Assembly (NCBI GenBank): GCA_017541265.1
Contig: JAFXZK010000011.1
Coordinates: 1 to 34,405, forward strand
DNA: 34,405 nucleotides
Source: Bacteroidaceae bacterium
Lineage (GTDB): Bacteria; Bacteroidota; Bacteroidia; Bacteroidales; Bacteroidaceae
Direction of reading: 5' to 3'
The stretch's first letter is position 1; every line of letters begins with the position of its first letter. This document shows positions 29,792 to 34,405 of the stretch, one piece after another. The translations under genes were made by a program, and so were the position numbers. Under the pieces are notes generated by a model, which worked only from the letters and a program-made list of their open reading frames with translations, did not search any database and was not told where the DNA came from.

Positions 29792-32700
29792 TATTCTTCT
29801 GCTTCCTCCTCTTCTTCGTACTCTTCCTCATCGGCATAGTCATCTGCGGCATTCATACCGACACTGCCATAGAGACGGTTCTGTATGAGCTGGTTGTAGA
29901 TGTCAAGCTGCTTGGCGAGTTCCATCGTCTTGTTGTTGCCGGCACTCTCCAGGACACTTATCGCGCTGTGCATCTGGTAGAGGTAGTACAGGCAGTCCTT
30001 TTGGCTAAGCATGAGCATCTTTCCTGGCAAATTCAGATACCACTCCAGGTACTCGGCAGCCTGGGTGGCTATGGGATAGGCAATATCGCCAGCTTCCTTC
30101 TTTTTGCCCAGGGTATTCCAGACGCGGGCGAGTTCAAGCGAACCGCTGCTATAGCTGTGCGGTACGGTTGTTGGCGGAATGGCTTGCTCTGCCTTTGCCA
30201 CGACACGGGCAGCTTTGTCAAGTTTGTCTTCCTGAACAAGTCGCGAAGCCAGCATCGAGAAGATGCGGCGATGTGTGCCGCACATGCGCATGACGGTCTC
30301 GTCGAGATAGATGTCCGGCTTGTCAATGCCGCCGAAGGTGAAGCGCGTCATGAGGTTCTCGTACATCTTCTCGGTGTCGATGTCCTTGCCGCTCTTCTTT
30401 GTATTGAAGGGTGTGATGCGATAGGCAAGGCCTTCCTGCACGAAGAAGTCCTGGACGGTACCCTTGTTCTCGGGGCCGACCGTCATAGCCATGTAGATGG
30501 GACGTTCCCAGTTGCACTGGGCAATCATCTCGTACATCATCATCTCGCTCTTATAGACGGCACGCTTGCCCTTGAGGCTGATGTGCATCTTGTCTGGAAT
30601 GCTGTCGGCGGCTATCATCATGCCGCTGCGGCGGACGGCTTCCTTGTCGATGCTCACGACGATGCTGTCGGTGGGGATGAACCTCAGGTCGGGATTGTCG
30701 CTGAGCACCCAATTGTCGATGATGTTCTTGAGTTCGAAGGGATCGTCGCCAAGAAGATCTCGAAGCGTCTCAGGCTCGTCCTTGTAAGACTCGATGAGAC
30801 GTTCCAGAGTGCCTGGACGGACAGAGACACCTTCGCGGGTGCCTGCGACGTATTGCAGTCTGCTCCAGTGGATGGGCACAGCCGGTGAGTCGTAGGCGGG
30901 ACGCTTCATCTGGTCGATGTACCAGTCGGTTTGCAGGTAAGAGAGGTTGCAGACGCGGGCGTCGGTGCGGAAGCCTTCCGTCTCTTGGGCGTACCAAAGC
31001 GGGAAGGTGTCGTTGTCGCCGTTGGTATAGATGATGGGGTAGTCGCCTTTGGAGAGAGACTCGAGGTAGTTGCGGCCAAAGTCTCTGCAAGTGTAGCGGC
31101 CGCTGCGGTCGTGGTCGTCCCACGTTTGTCCTGCCATTTGTATGGGCACGAGGATGCAAAGGCAACTGAGGGCTGCACAAACTTTCTCGTTCTTGAGGAA
31201 CTTCTGAAGGTAGTAGGCAATACCGGCAACACCAAGTCCCACCCAAATGGCAAAAGCATAGAACGAACCTGCATACGCATAGTCGCGTTCGCGCGGCTGC
31301 ATCGGTGTTTGGTTGAGGTAGAGCACGATGGCGAGGCCCGTCATAAAGAAGAGGAAGAAGACGATGCCGAACTGCTTCTCTCCTTCGCCCAGGTTCTTCT
31401 CGTCGTTGACTTTCCCTTCGGCCGTCGAGCTTTGCTTCTTGAAGAGTTGCCAGAGAATGCCTATAAGACCGAGCAGCAAGGGCAGGCAGTAGAAGACGTT
31501 GCGACCCTTATTCTCGCGGAGTTCGGTGGGCAGCTTGCTTTGGTCGCCCAGGCGGAAGTTGTCGAGGAAGGGAATGCCGGAAATCCAGTTGCCGTGTTCC
31601 CATTCGCCGTTGCCTTGCAGGTCGTTCTGGCGGCCTGCGAAGTTCCACATGAAGTAACGCCAGTACATGAAGTTGACCTGATAGCTGAGGAAGAAGCGCA
31701 GGTTCTCGAGCTGGGTCGGTGTCTTCACCTGCACCATCTCGCCACAGCGCTCGTAGCTCTTGACGGTTCCCTTCACGCCGCCCATCCAGCTCTCGTAGGC
31801 TCCTTTATGAGCCTCGCTATACATGCGGGGGAAGAACATGTTCTGCTGATAGATATAGTCCGTCTTGTATCGCTGAATTTCGTAGCGGTCAGGCTCGTCG
31901 GCTGTCTGTTTCTCCTTGCGCTGATAGACGGGCGCGCCCTTCTCGCTGACGGGCACGCAGTAGTTGCCTTCGGGCTTGAGCAGCACCTGACTCGTGTAGG
32001 CCGGTCCGTAGAGGAGCGGACGGTCGCCATACTGTTCGCGACTCAGGTAGGTGCCCAGCGTGAAGATGTCCTCGGGCGAGTTCTGGTCCATCGGCGTGTT
32101 GGCAGAGCTGCGGATGACGATGACGGCATACGAGCTGTAGCCAATCATTATCATCAGCATACAGAGCAGCGAGGTGTTCATCAGGCGGGCCGAGACGAGG
32201 TCCTTCCCTTCTTTCTTCCAACGGAGAGCGAAGTAGAGCAGGGCAAGTACAATCACGCCAATGGCGATGCTCGTCCAGCCGTAGCCGTAGAACGGGATGC
32301 CCAACATGCCGACACTCAGCAGGTAGGAGAGTGTCATGCGGATGCGGCTCTTCTGCTTGATGGTTTCCCAGATGCTCCAGAGCACGATGCCTACGAGCAG
32401 GGCGATATAGACGATAACGCCTGTGTTGAAAGGCATATTGAGTGTGTTCACGAAGAGCAGTTCGAACCATCCGCCCACCTTCACGATGCCCGGCACAATG
32501 CCGTAGAGCACGGCGCAGATGAGCACGGCACTGCCCACCAGCGAGAGCAGCGCGCCCTTCATCGTGGCGTTCTTCACCTTTCTGTAATAGAAGATGAGCA
32601 CGAGGGCAGGCAGGCAGAGCAGGTTGAGCAGGTGGACGCCGATGCTCAGGCCCGTCAGGTAGGCAATGAGGATGAGCCAGCGGTCGGAGCCAGGTTCGTC

Positions 32701-33204
32701 GGCATGGTCTTCCCACTTGAGCATCAGCCAGAAGACAACTGCCGTGAAGAGGCTGCTGTAGGCATACACTTCGCCCTCCACTGCGCTGAACCAGAAGGTG
32801 TCGCTGAAGGTATAGACCAAGGCTCCGGTCAGTGCGCTTGCCTCCACCGTGATGAGTTGCGCGAGGTTCTGCACCTGTCCTTTCTCGCCAACCAGCTTGC
32901 GTGCCAGATGGCTGATGCTCCAGAAGAGGAACATGATACAGGCGGCACTGAAGAGGGCGCTCATCATGTTGACCATCAGAGCAACCTTCGTTGGGTCGCT
33001 CACAAATTGTGTGAACAGGTTGGCTGTCAGCATGAAGAACGGTGCCCCAGGCGGGTGACCGACTTCCAGCTTATAGGCTGTGGTGATGAACTCGGGGCAG
33101 TCCCAGAAACTTGCCGTAGGCTCTACCGTGCTGCAATAGACGTAGGCCGCAATGGCGAAAGTGAGCCAACCCATTAGGTTGTCCACAAGTCTGAAGTTTT
33201 TCAT
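29791..33204 (-). CDS. DUF2723 polytopic membrane protein (TMEM260/PMT-like glycosyltransferase family)
   Basis: A 1137-residue protein. The N-terminal half has many membrane helices and the family signature TVEPTASFWDCPEFITTAYKLEVGHPPGAPFF (residues about 26-57), in which the Asp/Glu near the first loop are the conserved acidic residues of PMT/GT-C-like enzymes. A luminal/periplasmic part follows, with DYPIIYTNGDNDTFPLWYAQE and helical TPR-like repeats towards the end. It terminates with an acidic tail (DDYADEEEYEEEEEAEE). The human homologue TMEM260 is an O-mannosyltransferase; in Bacteroidetes a role in protein or lipid glycosylation is inference. A -7 box is at 33237-33244. It heads a unit with the deacetylase, queG and possibly the CotH gene. 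Confidence 0.93.
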   Translation of the reverse strand: MKNFRLVDNLMGWLTFAIAAYVYCSTVEPTASFWDCPEFITTAYKLEVGHPPGAPFFMLTANLFTQFVSDPTKVALMVNMMSALFSAACIMFLFWSISHLARKLVGEKGQVQNLAQLITVEASALTGALVYTFSDTFWFSAVEGEVYAYSSLFTAVVFWLMLKWEDHADEPGSDRWLILIAYLTGLSIGVHLLNLLCLPALVLIFYYRKVKNATMKGALLSLVGSAVLICAVLYGIVPGIVKVGGWFELLFVNTLNMPFNTGVIVYIALLVGIVLWSIWETIKQKSRIRMTLSYLLSVGMLGIPFYGYGWTSIAIGVIVLALLYFALRWKKEGKDLVSARLMNTSLLCMLMIMIGYSSYAVIVIRSSANTPMDQNSPEDIFTLGTYLSREQYGDRPLLYGPAYTSQVLLKPEGNYCVPVSEKGAPVYQRKEKQTADEPDRYEIQRYKTDYIYQQNMFFPRMYSEAHKGAYESWMGGVKGTVKSYERCGEMVQVKTPTQLENLRFFLSYQVNFMYWRYFMWNFAGRQNDLQGNGEWEHGNWISGIPFLDNFRLGDQSKLPTELRENKGRNVFYCLPLLLGLIGILWQLFKKQSSTAEGKVNDEKNLGEGEKQFGIVFFLFFMTGLAIVLYLNQTPMQPRERDYAYAGSFYAFAIWVGLGVAGIAYYLQKFLKNEKVCAALSCLCILVPIQMAGQTWDDHDRSGRYTCRDFGRNYLESLSKGDYPIIYTNGDNDTFPLWYAQETEGFRTDARVCNLSYLQTDWYIDQMKRPAYDSPAVPIHWSRLQYVAGTREGVSVRPGTLERLIESYKDEPETLRDLLGDDPFELKNIIDNWVLSDNPDLRFIPTDSIVVSIDKEAVRRSGMMIAADSIPDKMHISLKGKRAVYKSEMMMYEMIAQCNWERPIYMAMTVGPENKGTVQDFFVQEGLAYRITPFNTKKSGKDIDTEKMYENLMTRFTFGGIDKPDIYLDETVMRMCGTHRRIFSMLASRLVQEDKLDKAARVVAKAEQAIPPTTVPHSYSSGSLELARVWNTLGKKKEAGDIAYPIATQAAEYLEWYLNLPGKMLMLSQKDCLYYLYQMHSAISVLESAGNNKTMELAKQLDIYNQLIQNRLYGSVGMNAADDYADEEEYEEEEEAEE

Positions 33205-33236
33205 CTATATATTATATGTAATGTATAAATTGCGTG

Positions 33237-33244
33237 CAAAGTTA
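33237..33244 (-). promoter_or_regulatory. -7 box for the DUF2723 gene (TAACTTTG)
   Basis: CAAAGTTA on the plus strand is TAACTTTG on the minus strand, matching TAnnTTTG, about 32 nt before the ATG at 33204. Confidence 0.6.
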
Positions 33245-33253
33245 CGAAAAATT

Positions 33254-33278
33254 ATTGAACATTGAACATTGAACATTG
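33254..33278. repeat. 7-bp tandem array (ATTGAAC x3)
   Basis: Three perfect ATTGAAC units followed by ATTGATA lie upstream of the DUF2723 promoter box. Unlike the other arrays this one is upstream of the presumed promoter rather than in the leader. Confidence 0.85.
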
Positions 33279-33360
33279 ATAAATTCTGCATTTCTTAACT
33301 CAATGGGACAAAAGCTTAATTTTTTTTAGCGAAATGCTTGCAAGTATCGGGGGAATGTTG

Positions 33361-33368
33361 TACCTTTG
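33361..33368 (+). promoter_or_regulatory. -7 box for tRNA-Val (TACCTTTG)
   Basis: TACCTTTG followed by CA lies 16 nt before the tRNA; TTGC at about 33340 is at a suitable distance to act as the -33 element. Confidence 0.65.
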
Positions 33369-33384
33369 CACCGCAATTCGCAAA

Positions 33385-33459
33385 GGGCGCTTAGCTCAGC
33401 TGGTTCAGAGCGTCTGCCTTACAAGCAGAGGGTCGGGGGTTCGAATCCCTCAGCGCCCA
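33385..33459 (+). tRNA. tRNA-Val (anticodon UAC)
   Basis: A complete cloverleaf of 75 nt. Acceptor arms GGGCGCT and AGCGCCC pair perfectly, with discriminator A at 33459. The D-stem is GCTC/GAGC. The anticodon stem TCTGC/GCAGA holds the loop CTTACAA, giving anticodon TAC, which reads GTA/GTG valine codons. The T-arm contains GGTTCGAATCC. CCA is not encoded and must be added. A terminator hairpin follows at once. Confidence 0.96.
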
Positions 33460-33462
33460 CGA

Positions 33463-33502
33463 AAACAGGGAGTGAGACTTAAATAGTCTTGCTCCCTGTT
33501 TC
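33463..33502 (+). terminator. Terminator hairpin after tRNA-Val
   Basis: AAACAGGGAG followed by TGAGACT pairs with AGTCTTG and CTCCCTGTTT, a stem of about 17 bp with one mismatch and a loop of about 5 nt, followed by a moderately T-rich tail (CGTTTAG). Confidence 0.7.
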
Positions 33503-33524
33503 GTTTAGATGTGGTGCGGAAAAA

Positions 33525-33643
33525 AAGTCCCTGTACTTGTCGTCATAAGTCCCTGTACTTATTGCCATAAGTCCACGTTCTTATCGCCATAAGTACAGGG
33601 ACTTATTTTGACATCTGCCAGGCGTTTGGGAATCAGGCACTTA
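33525..33643 (-). repeat. Dispersed element with 22-bp palindromic units, copy 2
   Basis: Read on the minus strand, this has the same order as copy 1 (7439-7563): a flank with AAGTGCCTGATTCCCA and CTGGCAGA, then AAGTCCCTGTACTTAT, GGCG, a degenerate inverse unit (ATAAGAACGTGGACTTAT), GGCA, a perfect inverse unit, GACG, and a last unit. It lies between the tRNA-Val terminator and the merR-type gene. Between 33503 and 33675 I see nothing else of note. Confidence 0.85.
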
Positions 33644-33675
33644 CCCTGGCGTGCTGTCGCCTATGTTGAGATGGT

Positions 33676-34020
33676 TTACAACTCACCCAGTTCGCGGCTG
33701 ATTTCTTTCAGTTCTTCGCGGACGGACTGCAGGCGGTTGATAATCTCGGAAGCGTCGCTGGCGGCCTTGCGGTTCTTGACGAGGACGGCCTTCGCGGCGG
33801 CAATCTTCATGCCGCGCACCTTGAGAAGGTTATAGACGATGCGCACTTCTTCGATGTCTTCCTTGGTATATTGGCGCACACCCCGTCCGCTCTTGCGGGG
33901 CTTGATGTTGGGGAACTCCTTCTCCCAGAAGCGCAACAGCGACTCTGCTACATTGAACTGCTCCGCCACTTCAGCTATGCCGTAGTATTTCTTTAGCTCT
34001 TTGTTCGGATTGTAAGCCAT
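33676..34020 (-). CDS. MerR-family transcriptional regulator
   Basis: 114 residues from the ATG at 34020 (MAYNPNKELKKYYGI). An in-frame ATG four codons upstream (34032) lies in a 7-bp array and would add MVND. The winged helix-turn-helix is clear: YYGIAEVAEQFNVAESLLRFWEKEFPNIKP followed by RQYTKEDIEEVRIVYNLLKVRGMKIAAAKAVL, the MerR DNA-binding domain. The remainder (about 80-114) is a short coiled coil for dimerisation. There is no effector domain or metal cysteines, so the signal is unknown. This gene is found next to alaS in many Bacteroidales. It is divergent from alaS and shares a 27-bp inverted repeat with it. Confidence 0.92.
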   Translation of the reverse strand: MAYNPNKELKKYYGIAEVAEQFNVAESLLRFWEKEFPNIKPRKSGRGVRQYTKEDIEEVRIVYNLLKVRGMKIAAAKAVLVKNRKAASDASEIINRLQSVREELKEISRELGEL

Positions 34021-34022
34021 GT

Positions 34023-34051
34023 CATTTACCATTTAATCATTTACCATTTAC
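34023..34051. repeat. 7-bp array (CATTTAC) at the merR start
   Basis: CATTTAC and CATTTAA units; positions 34024-34050 are the exact inverse complement of 34209-34235, which lie before alaS. The upstream alternative ATG of the merR-type gene falls inside it. Confidence 0.88.
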
Positions 34052-34083
34052 TATTGAACGGTAAGCGAAGAACTAATTTTCTG

Positions 34084-34091
34084 CAAAAGTA
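34084..34091 (-). promoter_or_regulatory. -7 box for the merR-type gene (TACTTTTG)
   Basis: CAAAAGTA on the plus strand reads TACTTTTG on the minus strand, about 64 nt before the ATG at 34020; the 7-bp array would be in the leader. Confidence 0.6.
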
Positions 34092-34135
34092 CGAAATAAA
34101 TTTGAATTAGGGATGAGAGATTAGGAACTTTTTTG

Positions 34136-34143
34136 TATCTTTG
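34136..34143 (+). promoter_or_regulatory. -7 box for alaS (TATCTTTG)
   Basis: TATCTTTG followed by CA matches TAnnTTTG and is about 96 nt before the alaS ATG. The leader contains the 7-bp array at 34209-34235. Confidence 0.65.
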
Positions 34144-34208
34144 CACACCTTTTAGTGAAAAAAGGACTCCCTTTAACCCTGCACTCCAAAAGGAGAGAGA
34201 AAAAATGG

Positions 34209-34235
34209 TAAATGGTAAATGATTAAATGGTAAAT
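34209..34235. repeat. 7-bp array in the alaS leader, inverse copy of 34024-34050
   Basis: TAAATGGTAAATGATTAAAT and the next seven bases are the perfect 27-bp inverse complement of the merR-side array. On their own coding strands both genes therefore carry the identical 27-nt leader sequence, ending 3 nt before the alaS ATG. Confidence 0.92.
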
Positions 34236-34238
34236 AAT

Positions 34239-34405
34239 ATGTTGACAGCAAATGAGATACGCGACTCGTTCAAAAAGTACTTCGAGTCCAAGGGACATGT
34301 AATCGTGCCTTCTGCTCCCATGGTAGTGAAGGACGACCCGACGCTGATGTTCACCAACGCCGGTATGAACCAGTGGAAGGACATCATCCTCGGCACTCGC
34401 GACCC
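34239..34405 (+). CDS. alaS: Alanyl-tRNA synthetase, N-terminal fragment (window edge)
   Basis: Starts with ATG at 34239 and is open to the window end (55 codons). [20 protein letters not shown] is the usual N-terminus of AlaRS, followed by [32 protein letters not shown], containing class II motif 1 and the conserved TNAGMNQFK-type segment. It charges tRNA-Ala. The rest lies outside the window. Confidence 0.97.
   Translation, partial: MLTANEIRDSFKKYFESKGHVIVPSAPMVVKDDPTLMFTNAGMNQWKDIILGTRD

Noticed and set aside
30931-33177. Long open frame on the plus strand, opposite the DUF2723 gene
   Set aside because: It mirrors the membrane-protein gene, has biased low-complexity composition (His/Glu/Val/Ala) and no family signature. 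The minus-strand protein is clearly real. Similar antisense frames over lepB, GH115 and the porins were dismissed for the same reason.
1-34405. Search for insertion sequence, prophage or integrative element genes
   Set aside because: No transposase, integrase, relaxase or phage structural protein was found. The only candidate mobile DNA is the non-coding palindromic elements.

Overview
The window looks like chromosome from a Bacteroidales bacterium, most likely Prevotella-like (Prevotellaceae). Three things point there. Several genes are families I know chiefly from this order: DUF2027, DUF2851, DUF2723, a WbqC-like protein, and an RluA synthase with a long N-terminal domain. Almost every promoter I can place carries the Bacteroidetes -7 box TAnnTTTG. 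The GH115 protein ends in the YDLQGRK...GIYI tail common in Prevotella secreted proteins. The genus call is inference.

Layout. 1-7155 (minus) is a probable six-gene operon: outer-membrane barrel, imelysin lipoprotein, di-heme oxidoreductase lipoprotein, OprO/P-like porin, mono-heme lipoprotein, Rid-family protein (cut by the window edge). 7559-10801 (minus) is a secreted GH115 alpha-glucuronidase. 10947-12242 is queA (minus), divergent from a ypfJ-type zinc peptidase and a shortened DUF2027 gene (plus, 12358-13952). 14038-16753 (minus) is greA, HIT protein, SGNH hydrolase and mannose-1-phosphate guanylyltransferase. 17042-19941 (minus) is DUF2851, acyl-CoA thioesterase and dprA. 20035-25389 (plus) is a tight operon dapB, lepB, wbqC-like, rluA-like, PHP phosphoesterase. 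25404-33204 (minus) is DUF2723 glycosyltransferase-like protein, polysaccharide deacetylase, queG and a CotH/dockerin surface protein. tRNA-Val(UAC), a MerR-type regulator and the start of alaS close the window.

The most unusual content is repeats. First, GC-rich palindromic elements of three families lie inside reading frames without breaking them: two in queA, two in the wbqC-like gene, one in rluA and one in queG. In queG the element sits where the first [4Fe-4S] cysteine motif should be, and the second motif has also lost a cysteine. The two copies of one family keep the same spacer in opposite orientations yet are read in the same frame. Second, most gene junctions carry a short tandem array with a 7-, 8- or 9-bp unit, often specific to that junction. 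These arrays supply the stop or start codons of neighbouring genes and sometimes terminal residues. Third, a roughly 120-bp element built of 22-bp palindromic units occurs twice in opposite orientations, about 26 kb apart. I saw no transposase, integrase, phage gene or CRISPR array.
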